Assembly (NCBI RefSeq): GCF_943193195.1
Contig: NZ_CALPDG010000002.1
Location: 1-64,000, forward strand
DNA from: Mediterraneibacter agrestimuris
GTDB taxonomy: Bacteria; Bacillota; Clostridia; Lachnospirales; Lachnospiraceae
DNA length: 64,000 nt
Direction: 5' to 3'
Below are positions 26,908-34,900 of the stretch, piece by piece; the first letter of the stretch is position 1; every line of letters starts with the position of its first letter. Under the pieces are notes generated by a model, which did not search any database, had not been told where the DNA came from, and saw only the letters and a program-made list of their open reading frames with translations. Position numbers and translations under genes: made by a program.

Positions 26908-27747
26908 ATGGAGCGGTTTTACATCATTACAAATAATATGAAAGATCCGGATTACCGGATCACACAGGAAATACAATCCTATATTATCAGCCACAAAAAG
27001 ACATGCCTTCTCTGTGTCAAGGATGAGGACGGACATATCATACCAGAGCAGATACCGGAAGCAATAGATTGTGCGGTTGTCCTGGGCGGAGACGGAACAT
27101 TGATCCGGGCGGCAAGGGAGCTGAAAAATCATCATGTTCCACTGCTTGGCGTGAATATGGGAACACTTGGATATCTGACAGAGACAGAACTGCCGAATTA
27201 TAAAGAGGCTCTGGATTATCTCTTTGAAAATGAACCGGAAATTGAAAATCGTATGATGATGCATGGGAATATCCATGGAAGTGTGACAAAGGAAAATTCG
27301 GCGATTAATGATATTGTCATTACGAGGGAAGGGAGTCTGCGTATTGTCCAGTTTCATGTCTATGTAAACGGAATGCTTCTGAGCAGTTATCAGGCAGATG
27401 GAATCATTGTATCCACACCTACAGGTTCAACGGGCTATAATTTGTCGGCGGGCGGTCCGGTAGTGGAGCCGACTGCAAGCATGTTTGTGATCACACCTAT
27501 CTGTTCCCATGCACTCAATGCAAGCAGCGTTGTACTTTCAGCAGAGGACATTATTGAGATTGAAATCTGCGAAGGCAGATATGGACGGCTGGAACATGCC
27601 CTTGCAACTTTTGACGGAGCGGATACAGTTTTGCTGAAAACCGGGGACCGGGTTGTAATTAAAAAAGCAGAAGAGACAGCAAATCTGATTAAACTGTGCA
27701 AAGAAAGCTTTATCAAAATCATGCGGGAAAAGATGAAAGGAAATTGA
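26908..27747 (+). CDS. nadK: NAD kinase
   Basis: NadK phosphorylates NAD to NADP. The 279-residue product has the GGDGT motif in VVLGGDGTLIRAAR (about residues 53-66), the NE/D-type segment NSAINDIVITREG (about 130-142) and the DGIIVSTPTGSTGYNLSAGG region (about 160-180). ATG 26908 has GGGGA 7 nt upstream; an ATG at 26893 five codons upstream and a TTG at 26887 are possible but have no ribosome site. It is followed by argR after 4 nt. Confidence 0.94.
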   Translation: MERFYIITNNMKDPDYRITQEIQSYIISHKKTCLLCVKDEDGHIIPEQIPEAIDCAVVLGGDGTLIRAARELKNHHVPLLGVNMGTLGYLTETELPNYKEALDYLFENEPEIENRMMMHGNIHGSVTKENSAINDIVITREGSLRIVQFHVYVNGMLLSSYQADGIIVSTPTGSTGYNLSAGGPVVEPTASMFVITPICSHALNASSVVLSAEDIIEIEICEGRYGRLEHALATFDGADTVLLKTGDRVVIKKAEETANLIKLCKESFIKIMREKMKGN

Positions 27748-27751
27748 GTAT

Positions 27752-28210
27752 ATGAAAGTCAGTCGTCACACGAAAATCATTGAATTAATTAATCAGTATC
27801 ATATTGAGACACAAGAAGAACTGGCAGATCGGCTGAACAGTGCCGGGTTTAAAGTGACTCAGGCAACTGTATCCAGAGATATCAGGGATCTGAAGCTGAC
27901 TAAAATAGCTGTAAACGGCGGAAAGCAGAAATATGTCGTCTTAACGCCGGAGAAAGATGGGCTGAATGAGAAGTATGTCAGAGTTTTAAGCGATGGGTTT
28001 ATTTCTATGGACATGGCTCAGAATATTCTTGTGATCAAGACAGTATCAGGTATGGCGATGGCTGTGGCTGCTGCTGTAGATGCCATGCAGTGGCATGAGG
28101 TCGTAGGCTGCATTGCAGGGGACGATACGATTATGTGTGCCATCCGCACTGTGGATGATACAAAAATTGTGATGGATAAGATACGTAAAATTGTGTCAAA
28201 AGGGAAATAG
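27752..28210 (+). CDS. argR: Arginine repressor
   Basis: ArgR controls arginine synthesis and breakdown genes and, with arginine bound, forms hexamers. The 152-residue product has the N-terminal winged helix with QEELADRLNSAGFKVTQATVSRDIRDL (in consecutive parts, about residues 17-45), and the C-terminal arginine-binding domain with GDDTIMCAIR (about 125). AAGGAAA precedes the ATG by 8 nt. The nadK-argR-recN order is widely conserved, and no arginine gene is adjacent. Confidence 0.94.
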   Translation: MKVSRHTKIIELINQYHIETQEELADRLNSAGFKVTQATVSRDIRDLKLTKIAVNGGKQKYVVLTPEKDGLNEKYVRVLSDGFISMDMAQNILVIKTVSGMAMAVAAAVDAMQWHEVVGCIAGDDTIMCAIRTVDDTKIVMDKIRKIVSKGK

Positions 28211-28219
28211 GGAACGATT

Positions 28220-29896
28220 ATGTTAGAGAATCTTCATGTAAAAAATCTGGCGTTGATTGATGAAATTGAAGTGGAGTTTCAACCGGGACTCAATATCCTT
28301 ACAGGAGAAACAGGAGCAGGAAAATCAATTCTTCTTGGTTCTGTCAATCTGGCGCTGGGAGGCAGATACACGGCAGATATGCTGCGTACAGGAGCAAAGT
28401 TTGGTCTGGTAGAACTGACATTTTCTGTGGAAAATGAAAACATCTGCCGTCAGTTGGCGGATTTGGATATCTATCCTGAAGAAGGAAGAATTGTCTTAAG
28501 CAGAAAATTGATGGAGGGCAGAAGCACAAGCAAGATTAACGGCGAAACTGTCAGTATGGGGACGCTGAAAGATGTGGCGAGTATGCTGATTGACATTCAT
28601 GGACAGCATGAGCATCAGTCACTTCTTCATAAGAAGAACCATCTGGCATTTCTGGATCTGTATGCCAGAGAGACTGTGGGAAAGCTGAAAAAAGAAACGG
28701 CAGCGGCTTACCGGGAATATACAGATTGTAAGAAAAAACTGGAAGAGTCTTCATTGGATGAACGGGAACGGCAAAAAGAATTGTCATTGGCAGAATTTGA
28801 AGTACAGGAAATTGAAGATGCACATTTGCTTGAAAATGAAGATGAGGAATTGGAGTACTTGTATCGCCGGATGTTGGATGGCAAGAAAATAACAGAAGGT
28901 ATCAGCGAGGCATATCAGTATACGAGTGAAGATGCTTCCGGCAATGCCAGTGAGTATTTAAGCCGTGCCATCCGTGCGTTGCAGAGCGCGGCAGATTGTG
29001 ACGAAGAGGGCGCAGAACTCTACAGCCAGCTTATAGAAATTGATAGTTTGTTAAATGATTTTAACCGTGAATTGTCTGATTATGCGAAAACATTTGAATT
29101 TTCGGAAGAAGAATTTTATGAGACAGAGAGCAGATTAAATGAAGTCAATCATTTAAAGTCAAAATATGGAAATTCTGTCAGTGAAATCCTTTCATATTGT
29201 GAAGAAAAGAAACAGAGACTAAAAGAACTGGAAGATTATGAATCATATATGCTGGAATTACAGCAGAAATTGAATCATGCAGAAAAAACTTATCGGGAAA
29301 CTGCATCAAAATTAAGCAAAAAACGACAGAAGGCGGCAGCAAATTTTGTCGAAGAAATTCAGAGTGGTTTGTCGGATCTTAATTTTTCTGATGTACAGTT
29401 TGAAATGCGTTTTACTCCTCTTGAAACATTTACTGCAGGCGGAATTGACGAGGCTGAATTCTATTTGTCTGCCAATGTGGGAGAAGCTCTTCGACCTATG
29501 GGACTGGCGGCTTCCGGCGGTGAATTATCTCGTATTATGCTGGTGATAAAAAGCGTACTGGCAGATAGAGAAGACACACCCACACTTATTTTTGATGAGA
29601 TTGACACCGGAATCAGCGGGATTACCGCCGGAAAAGTGGCGGAGAAAATGCGTGTCATCGCCACTACCAGACAGGTGTTGTGTATTACCCATCTTGCGCA
29701 GATCGCAGCGATGGCAGATGCACATTATCTGATTGAAAAATCTTCTGAACAGAATATAACCCATACGAGAATTGAAGAATTAAAAAAAGAACAGTCTGTG
29801 CAGGAATTGGCGAGACTGTTAGGCGGCGCCAAGATTACGGACAGTATTTTAAAGAGTGCTCATGAAATGAAAGATTTGGCGGCGCTTGAAAGATAA
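28220..29896 (+). CDS. recN: DNA repair protein RecN
   Basis: RecN is an SMC-like ATPase acting early at double-strand breaks. The 558-residue protein has the N-terminal Walker A TGETGAGKSILLG (about residues 29-41), a central coiled coil interrupted by a hinge-like region (about 150-390), and the C-terminal signature ASGGELSRIML (about 432-442) with Walker B LIFDEIDTGISG (about 456-467). It starts 9 nt after argR and ends before a clear terminator, closing the cluster that begins with asp23. Confidence 0.95.
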   Translation: MLENLHVKNLALIDEIEVEFQPGLNILTGETGAGKSILLGSVNLALGGRYTADMLRTGAKFGLVELTFSVENENICRQLADLDIYPEEGRIVLSRKLMEGRSTSKINGETVSMGTLKDVASMLIDIHGQHEHQSLLHKKNHLAFLDLYARETVGKLKKETAAAYREYTDCKKKLEESSLDERERQKELSLAEFEVQEIEDAHLLENEDEELEYLYRRMLDGKKITEGISEAYQYTSEDASGNASEYLSRAIRALQSAADCDEEGAELYSQLIEIDSLLNDFNRELSDYAKTFEFSEEEFYETESRLNEVNHLKSKYGNSVSEILSYCEEKKQRLKELEDYESYMLELQQKLNHAEKTYRETASKLSKKRQKAAANFVEEIQSGLSDLNFSDVQFEMRFTPLETFTAGGIDEAEFYLSANVGEALRPMGLAASGGELSRIMLVIKSVLADREDTPTLIFDEIDTGISGITAGKVAEKMRVIATTRQVLCITHLAQIAAMADAHYLIEKSSEQNITHTRIEELKKEQSVQELARLLGGAKITDSILKSAHEMKDLAALER

Positions 29897-29956
29897 TGTT
29901 GCTGTGCACAGTAACAAGATAATACCAGTGTGAAATAAGTAGAAATGTCACATACT

Positions 29957-30008
29957 AAAACGGACATCCATTGACAGGAGACTGTCGACGGATTGTCCGT
30001 TTTGTTTT
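29957..30008 (+). terminator. Terminator after recN
   Basis: AAAACGGACA (29957-29966) pairs with TGTCCGTTTT (29994-30003), followed by GTTTTTA. Within the loop GACAG and CTGTC pair again, so the hairpin is long and interrupted. Just upstream, around 29897-29914, lies the near-palindrome GTTGCTGTGCACAGTAAC related to the motif seen in other intergenic regions. Confidence 0.85.
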
Positions 30009-30058
30009 TACTATGCAAATAATTTTTAGAATTAATACAAAAGAAAGGTGTGTGACAT

Positions 30059-31117
30059 ATGTATAAATGCATAAAAAAACTGATGATCTTTGTATTTTTT
30101 TGTGTTTCTATGGCATTTTCAGGATATCTGGGCTGGTCTTATGCCGATTATACACCACAGGAAGAAGTAAATTCTGTGGATATCGGGGAAAATATCGTAC
30201 TTGCGGGCGGAATGCCGGCTGGAATCTATATGGAAACAAACGGCGTGCTTGTACTAGATACACAGAGTGTCGAAGGCGCTGACGGAATTGTAAAGAATCC
30301 GGCTCACAATCTGGTAAAGGCAGGAGATTATATCATCGGTGTAAATGAGGAAACTATTGCCGATAAAAAAGAACTGATGGCATCCCTGAAACATCTGGAG
30401 TCCGAAGATGTAATTTTAAAACTGCGCCGGGATACTGAAGAGCTGGATGTGAAGCTGGAAGCAGTAGACTGCGGAATACAAGATTATAAACTGGGAATCT
30501 GGGTACGGGATAATGTGCAGGGTCTGGGAACCATTACATTTCTTACAGGAAACAGCGAATTCGGTGCATTGGGACACGGAATCCATGATATAGATACAGG
30601 TGTGCTGATGGACATTGAAGACGGACGGTTGTATAAGACCAGTATCCGGTCTATTGTAAAAGGAGAAAACGGGCTGCCGGGGAGTATGGAAGGTCTGATT
30701 GTATACAATGAGTATAACCGTGTGGGAACAGTAACAAAGAATACGGAAGCAGGGATTTACGGGAGTCTGGAGGAAATTGATGAGGTGTTCAGTGAACAGA
30801 TTCCAGTGGAGGTAGCGAAAAAAGAAGAAATTAAAATAGGGAGTGCGGCTATCCGGTGTTATGTGGACGGAAAAATACAGGAATACAGTGTTGAAGTGAC
30901 AGATGTTGATTTTAATTCTAAGGAAATTAATAAAGGAATTGTACTCCAGGTGACTGATGCACGCCTGCTTGAGGAAACCGGCGGAATCATACAGGGAATG
31001 AGTGGCTCGCCGATTTTACAGAATGGGAAGCTGGTTGGTGCAGTGACTCATGTGTTTGTAAACGATCCTTCCAGAGGATACGGTATCTTTGCGGAAACGA
31101 TGCTGGAACAATTATAG
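30059..31117 (+). CDS. spoIVB: SpoIVB serine peptidase
   Basis: SpoIVB is made in the forespore, crosses the inner forespore membrane and cleaves SpoIVFA, which starts sigma-K processing. The 352-residue product has an N-terminal membrane anchor (about residues 8-24), a PDZ-like domain (about 85-125) and a peptidase family S55 domain. The catalytic serine is in IQGMSGSPILQNGKLVGA (about residue 315), and the likely histidine in GALGHGIHDI (about 163-172). The spoIVB-spo0A order is the usual one in spore formers. AAAGGTG precedes the ATG. No forespore-type promoter was recognised with confidence. Confidence 0.95.
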   Translation: MYKCIKKLMIFVFFCVSMAFSGYLGWSYADYTPQEEVNSVDIGENIVLAGGMPAGIYMETNGVLVLDTQSVEGADGIVKNPAHNLVKAGDYIIGVNEETIADKKELMASLKHLESEDVILKLRRDTEELDVKLEAVDCGIQDYKLGIWVRDNVQGLGTITFLTGNSEFGALGHGIHDIDTGVLMDIEDGRLYKTSIRSIVKGENGLPGSMEGLIVYNEYNRVGTVTKNTEAGIYGSLEEIDEVFSEQIPVEVAKKEEIKIGSAAIRCYVDGKIQEYSVEVTDVDFNSKEINKGIVLQVTDARLLEETGGIIQGMSGSPILQNGKLVGAVTHVFVNDPSRGYGIFAETMLEQL

Positions 31118-31156
31118 TATTTAAGAAGTGGATTGCATAAAAAACAGAATAAGATT

Positions 31157-31219
31157 TGTCGCAAAATGTCAAAAACAGAATTGGTAAAAAGGCAACGGAA
31201 ATCGACAAGTAATGTCGAA
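31157..31219. promoter_or_regulatory. Cluster of Spo0A-box-like sites upstream of spo0A
   Basis: A perfect 0A box TGTCGAA lies at 31213-31219. A reverse-strand near match (ATCGACA) is at 31201-31207, and TGTCGCAAAA lies at 31157-31166. Clustering in front of spo0A suggests autoregulation by phosphorylated Spo0A, as known in Bacillus. Confidence 0.55.
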
Positions 31220-31238
31220 TCGGCACGGCTGAAAATTC

Positions 31239-31268
31239 TTGATTTTTGTATCTTTATACGATTATAAT
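31239..31268 (+). promoter_or_regulatory. Probable vegetative promoter for spo0A
   Basis: TTGATT (31239-31244), an 18-nt spacer and a perfect TATAAT (31263-31268). It lies 20 nt downstream of the 0A box, so bound Spo0A could act on it. No clear sigma-H promoter was recognised. Confidence 0.5.
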
Positions 31269-31325
31269 GTTCGAGGTGGGTTTTGAAGGCGCATGGTCTT
31301 TTTATTTTAAGAGGAGTAGGGGATA

Positions 31326-32150
31326 ATGGAACAATTAAACGTGGCTATTGCAGACGATAATGAAAGAATTTTGGATATGTTGGAAGAAATTATCAACATG
31401 GATAAAGATTTGAAGGTTGTCGGTAAAGCAAAGAATGGGGAAGAGATGTGTCAGATCATCAAGAATAAGGAACCGGATGTTGTCCTTCTTGATCTGATTA
31501 TGCCGAAAATGGATGGACTGGCTGTAATGGAGCAGGTGGGACGAGACACATCAGGGAAAAAGCAACCACACTTTATTGTCGTAACTGCAGTTGGTCAGGA
31601 GAAAATTACAGAAGATGCCTTTGACAAGGGTGCAAATTACTATATTATGAAACCGTTTAACAACGAGGTACTTGTGAATAGGATCAAATCTGTAAGCAAT
31701 GTGTTCCGAAATCATGAAGAAAAAACAGTAAATACGGTAGTAGATACGATAGGAAATACAATGGAAAATACAATAGGAAATATACAGCTTCGGGAGCAGG
31801 ACTTGATAAACCGTGTCACCAATATGCTGCATGAAATCGGTATTCCGGCGCATATCAAAGGCTATCATTATCTGCGTGACGCGATTATGATGTCAGTGGA
31901 GGATATGGATGTGCTGAATGCAATTACAAAAGTACTTTATCCGACTGTTGCCAAAAAATATCAGACAACCTCCAGCAGAGTTGAGAGAGCCATCAGGCAT
32001 GCAATCGAAGTGGCATGGAGCCGGGGAAAACTGGATACTCTGGACGAACTGTTTGGGTATACGGTAAGCAACGGAAAGGGAAAACCGACGAACTCAGAGT
32101 TCATTGCTCTGATAGCTGATACAATACAATTGGAGTATAAACACAGATAA
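31326..32150 (+). CDS. spo0A: Sporulation master regulator Spo0A
   Basis: Spo0A is the response regulator that commits the cell to sporulation. The 274-residue protein has a receiver domain with the acidic pair in IADDNERIL (about residues 9-12), the phosphorylated aspartate in [12 protein letters not shown] (about 56), the threonine in VVTAVGQ and the lysine in YIMKPFN (about 108). The C-terminal Spo0A domain (about 160-274) contains the recognition helix [13 protein letters not shown]. It is several residues longer than Bacillus Spo0A because the linker holds a 12-bp tandem repeat (see separate entry). GAGGAG precedes the ATG. Confidence 0.97.
   Translation: MEQLNVAIADDNERILDMLEEIINMDKDLKVVGKAKNGEEMCQIIKNKEPDVVLLDLIMPKMDGLAVMEQVGRDTSGKKQPHFIVVTAVGQEKITEDAFDKGANYYIMKPFNNEVLVNRIKSVSNVFRNHEEKTVNTVVDTIGNTMENTIGNIQLREQDLINRVTNMLHEIGIPAHIKGYHYLRDAIMMSVEDMDVLNAITKVLYPTVAKKYQTTSSRVERAIRHAIEVAWSRGKLDTLDELFGYTVSNGKGKPTNSEFIALIADTIQLEYKHR
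31744..31779 (+). repeat. Three 12-bp tandem repeats in the Spo0A linker
   Basis: ATACGATAGGAA, ATACAATGGAAA and ATACAATAGGAA follow one another without gap, encoding [12 protein letters not shown]-like tetrads between the receiver and DNA-binding domains (about residues 141-152). The unit is a multiple of three, so copy-number changes would keep the frame. Confidence 0.75.
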
Positions 32151-32164
32151 TTCTTTCTTTTTCC

Positions 32165-32193
32165 TTTTCAATAGTGAAAAAATGCGATATAAT
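32165..32193 (+). promoter_or_regulatory. Sigma-A promoter for glgA
   Basis: TTTTCA (32165-32170), a 17-nt spacer and a perfect TATAAT (32188-32193), located between spo0A and glgA. Confidence 0.55.
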
Positions 32194-32240
32194 ATATAGA
32201 AAATATTGCTGAAGAGAATGAAGAAAGTGGAGGATTTGAC

Positions 32241-33689
32241 ATGAAAAATATTTTATTTGCATCTTCAGAATGTGTACCATTTATCAAAACAGGAGGATTG
32301 GCAGATGTTGTAGGTTCACTTCCGAAGTACTTCGATAAGACAGAGTATGATGTGCGTGTAGTTTTGCCAAGATATAACTGCATGTTCCAGAAGTGGAAGG
32401 ATATGATGGAGTATGTAGATCATTTCTATATGAACCTGGCGGGGGAAGACCGCTATGTGGGTATTATGAAGTGTGAGTATGAGGGAATTACATTCTACTT
32501 TATTGATAATGAACATTATTTTAACGGTTTTGCTCCTTATGACGGAGATCCGAAGTGGAACATTGAGAAGTTTGCATTTTTCTCCAAAGCTGTACTGAGT
32601 ATTCTGCCGGTGATCGAATTCCGTCCGGAACTGATTCACTGTCATGACTGGCAGACAGGTCTGGTTCCGGTATATCTGGACAATTTCCGTTACATGGGTG
32701 AATATTACCGCGGTATTAAGACTGTTATGACAATACATAACCTGAAGTTCCAGGGAGTATGGGATACAAAAACTGTTCAGTCTATTACCGGACTGCCGGA
32801 TTATTATTTCACAGCTGACAAGATGGAAGCGTACAAGGATGCTAACTTGTTAAAGGGCGGTATCGTATATTCTGACAAGGTGACTACTGTAAGCCAGACT
32901 TATGCACAGGAAATCAAGACTCCGTTCTTCGGAGAGGCTCTGGACGGGCTGATGAATGCCAGGGCAGGTGATCTGTGGGGAATCGTAAACGGTTTGGATT
33001 ACGATGAGTGGAATCCAGAGACAGACCCAAAGATATATAAGAATTTTAGTGTTGAGAATTTCCGCAAGAATAAGCTTGTAAATAAAACAGAGCTTCAGAA
33101 GGAACTTGGGCTGGAACAGAATCCAAAGACAATGATGATCGGTATGATTTCCCGTTTGACAGACCAGAAAGGTTTTGACTTAATTGATTATATGATGGAT
33201 GAGATGTGCCAGGATGCAGTACAGTTTGTCGTTCTGGGAACAGGAGACGCAAAGTATGAGAATATGTTCCGTCATTTTGCATGGAAGTACTCAGGTAAAG
33301 TATCTGCAAACATTTATTATTCTGACGAGATGTCTCATAAGATTTATGCTTCCTGTGATGCATTCCTTATGCCTTCTCTGTTTGAGCCATGCGGACTGAG
33401 TCAGCTTATGAGTCTGCGTTATGGGACTCTTCCGATCGTCCGTGAAACGGGTGGATTAAAAGATACAGTATATCCGTACAATGAGTTTGAGAAGACCGGA
33501 ACAGGATTCAGCTTTACAAATTATAATGCACATGAAATGCTCAATACTGTGCGTTATGCGGAACAGATTTACTATGATAAGAAGAGAGACTGGAATAAGA
33601 TTGTAGAGCGTGCTATGAACGTAGATTTTTCTTGGAAAAATTCTGCCGGCAAATATCAGGAACTATATCAGAGTCTGTTGGGAGAGTAA
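32241..33689 (+). CDS. glgA: Glycogen synthase (ADP-glucose type)
   Basis: GlgA adds glucose from ADP-glucose to growing glycogen chains. The 482-residue GT5 protein starts with ILFASSECVPFIKTGGLADVVG, here recognised by the KTGGLADV substrate loop (about residues 14-21). The C-terminal Rossmann domain carries the MPSLFEPCGLSQL motif (about 377-389) with the conserved glutamate. TGGAGG lies 8 nt before the ATG. No other glycogen gene is adjacent; in Lachnospiraceae and other clostridia, storage polysaccharide is often built before sporulation, which makes the position after spo0A suggestive but not evidence of a link. metF follows after 9 nt. Confidence 0.94.
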   Translation: MKNILFASSECVPFIKTGGLADVVGSLPKYFDKTEYDVRVVLPRYNCMFQKWKDMMEYVDHFYMNLAGEDRYVGIMKCEYEGITFYFIDNEHYFNGFAPYDGDPKWNIEKFAFFSKAVLSILPVIEFRPELIHCHDWQTGLVPVYLDNFRYMGEYYRGIKTVMTIHNLKFQGVWDTKTVQSITGLPDYYFTADKMEAYKDANLLKGGIVYSDKVTTVSQTYAQEIKTPFFGEALDGLMNARAGDLWGIVNGLDYDEWNPETDPKIYKNFSVENFRKNKLVNKTELQKELGLEQNPKTMMIGMISRLTDQKGFDLIDYMMDEMCQDAVQFVVLGTGDAKYENMFRHFAWKYSGKVSANIYYSDEMSHKIYASCDAFLMPSLFEPCGLSQLMSLRYGTLPIVRETGGLKDTVYPYNEFEKTGTGFSFTNYNAHEMLNTVRYAEQIYYDKKRDWNKIVERAMNVDFSWKNSAGKYQELYQSLLGE

Positions 33690-33698
33690 AAGGATATC

Positions 33699-34568
33699 AT
33701 GAAAATTTCAGACATACTGAACGAGGAAGGCATACATATTTCATTTGAAGTTTTTCCGCCAAAAACGGACATTGGTTTTCAGAAGGTGCTTGAAGCAACA
33801 GACAGGATTGCAGAACTGAATCCGTCTTATATCAGCGTGACTTACGGAGCCGGCGGCGGTACAAGTAAGAATACAGCTAAGATCGCAGCCCATATTAAGG
33901 AAGATCTGGGTGTGGAAAGTCTGGCACATTTAACCTGTGCTTCCTCCACAAAAAAGGAAGTACAGGCTGTGATCGAGAACCTGAAGTCCCTTGGAATTGA
34001 GAATATTCTGGCGCTTCGGGGAGACATTCCGGAAGGAATGGTGTTCCCGTCAGAGGACCGGTATCACTATGCGTTTGAGTTGGTTGAGGCGATTCGCAGA
34101 TCAGGCAATTTCTGTATCGGAGCCGCCTGCTATCCAGAAGGACACGTGGAGAATGAACATAAGGCGGATGATATCAGATATCTGAAGCAGAAAGTAGACA
34201 GTGGTGTTGATTTTCTGACGACACAGATGTTTTTTGACAATGATATTCATTACAACTTTCTATATCGGATCCGCGAAGCGGGAATTACTGTTCCGGTGCT
34301 GCCTGGCATTATGCCGATCACAAGCGCGGCGCAGATGAAGCGCAGTCAGGAACTTTCGGGAACTGTATTTCCGAAGAGATTTCTTTCTATTCTGGACCGG
34401 TTTGGAGACTATCCGGAGGCAATGATGCAGGCAGGAATTGCATATGCCACAGATCAGATCATTGATCTGCTTGCCAATGGCGTGAGAAATATTCATGTGT
34501 ATTCTATGAATAAGCCAGGAGTGGCAGTAAAGATTATGGAGAACCTGTCCGAGATGGTAAAATGCTGA
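33699..34568 (+). CDS. metF: Methylenetetrahydrofolate reductase
   Basis: MetF reduces 5,10-methylene- to 5,10-methyl... that is, to 5-methyltetrahydrofolate, the methyl donor for MetH. The 289-residue TIM-barrel flavoprotein shows SFEVFPPKTD (about residues 14-23), SVTYGAGGG (about 46-54), LTC (about 76), the GDIP segment (about 108-111) and FDNDIHYNFLYR (about 180-191). In anaerobes such enzymes may use ferredoxin or partner subunits; no partner such as MetV is present here. Its stop overlaps the start of a decayed gene (ATGCTGA), and metH follows. Confidence 0.93.
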   Translation: MKISDILNEEGIHISFEVFPPKTDIGFQKVLEATDRIAELNPSYISVTYGAGGGTSKNTAKIAAHIKEDLGVESLAHLTCASSTKKEVQAVIENLKSLGIENILALRGDIPEGMVFPSEDRYHYAFELVEAIRRSGNFCIGAACYPEGHVENEHKADDIRYLKQKVDSGVDFLTTQMFFDNDIHYNFLYRIREAGITVPVLPGIMPITSAAQMKRSQELSGTVFPKRFLSILDRFGDYPEAMMQAGIAYATDQIIDLLANGVRNIHVYSMNKPGVAVKIMENLSEMVKC

Positions 34569-34802
34569 AAAACAGAGACTATGACCGATTGAAAAGGGAG
34601 GTCGTACGTTATCTGGAACAGGAATGAAATGCGGTAGATGAATGGACATCTGCGCTGATAGATAAAAAGGTTGAAGACTTGGAATCAGCTGCGAATGTGA
34701 AATTTATCTGCCGCATCTTTGATTTTTATATATGGAGAAAATGGCATCTTTTTTGAAAATGTAGAAAACAGAAGCAAACAGATGCAGTATTACAAACAAT
34801 AA
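34562..34802 (+). pseudogene. Remnant of a methionine synthase reactivation-domain gene
   Basis: An ATG overlapping the metF stop opens a frame reading MLKNRDYDRLKREVVRYLEQE, stopped by TGA at 34625-34627. The same frame continues as NAVDEWTSALIDKKVEDLE, then SAANVKFICRIFDFYI. This resembles the start of the clostridial stand-alone B12-dependent methionine synthase activation proteins as I remember them (REVLRYLGY...VDE.T..LID...EELE.AA.PKFIYRIF). At about 34730 the similarity shifts by +1 (GENGIFFENVENRSKQMQ) and ends at TAA 34800-34802. The rest of the gene, some 150 or more codons with the SAM-binding part, is absent. Its position between metF and metH is where the intact gene is often found. 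No ribosome site other than translational coupling is seen. Confidence 0.7.
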
Positions 34803-34837
34803 TTTAAGATAAAATGTGACAGTTGTTATTGTTCACA

Positions 34838-34869
34838 GTCGAAATGCGCATAAATTGCGCATTTACGAC
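34838..34869. promoter_or_regulatory. Inverted repeat in front of metH
   Basis: GTCGAAATGCGC (34838-34849) pairs with GCGCATTTACGAC (34857-34869) with one bulged A, loop ATAAATT. No T-run follows, so it is not a simple terminator. It lies 32 nt upstream of the metH start and may act as an RNA hairpin or a protein-binding site. Confidence 0.4.
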
Positions 34870-34900
34870 CCAATACAGCGAAGTTATGAAAGGGCAGCAA

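Noticed and set aside
26575-27357. 260-codon open frame on the minus strand opposite tlyA and nadK
   Set aside because: It lies antisense to two well-conserved genes, has no ribosome site, and its translation is rich in His, Cys, Phe and Ile without recognisable motifs.
34569-34900. SAM or cobalamin riboswitch before metH
   Set aside because: No B12-box or S-box core sequence was seen; most of the gap is explained by the pseudogene and a simple hairpin.
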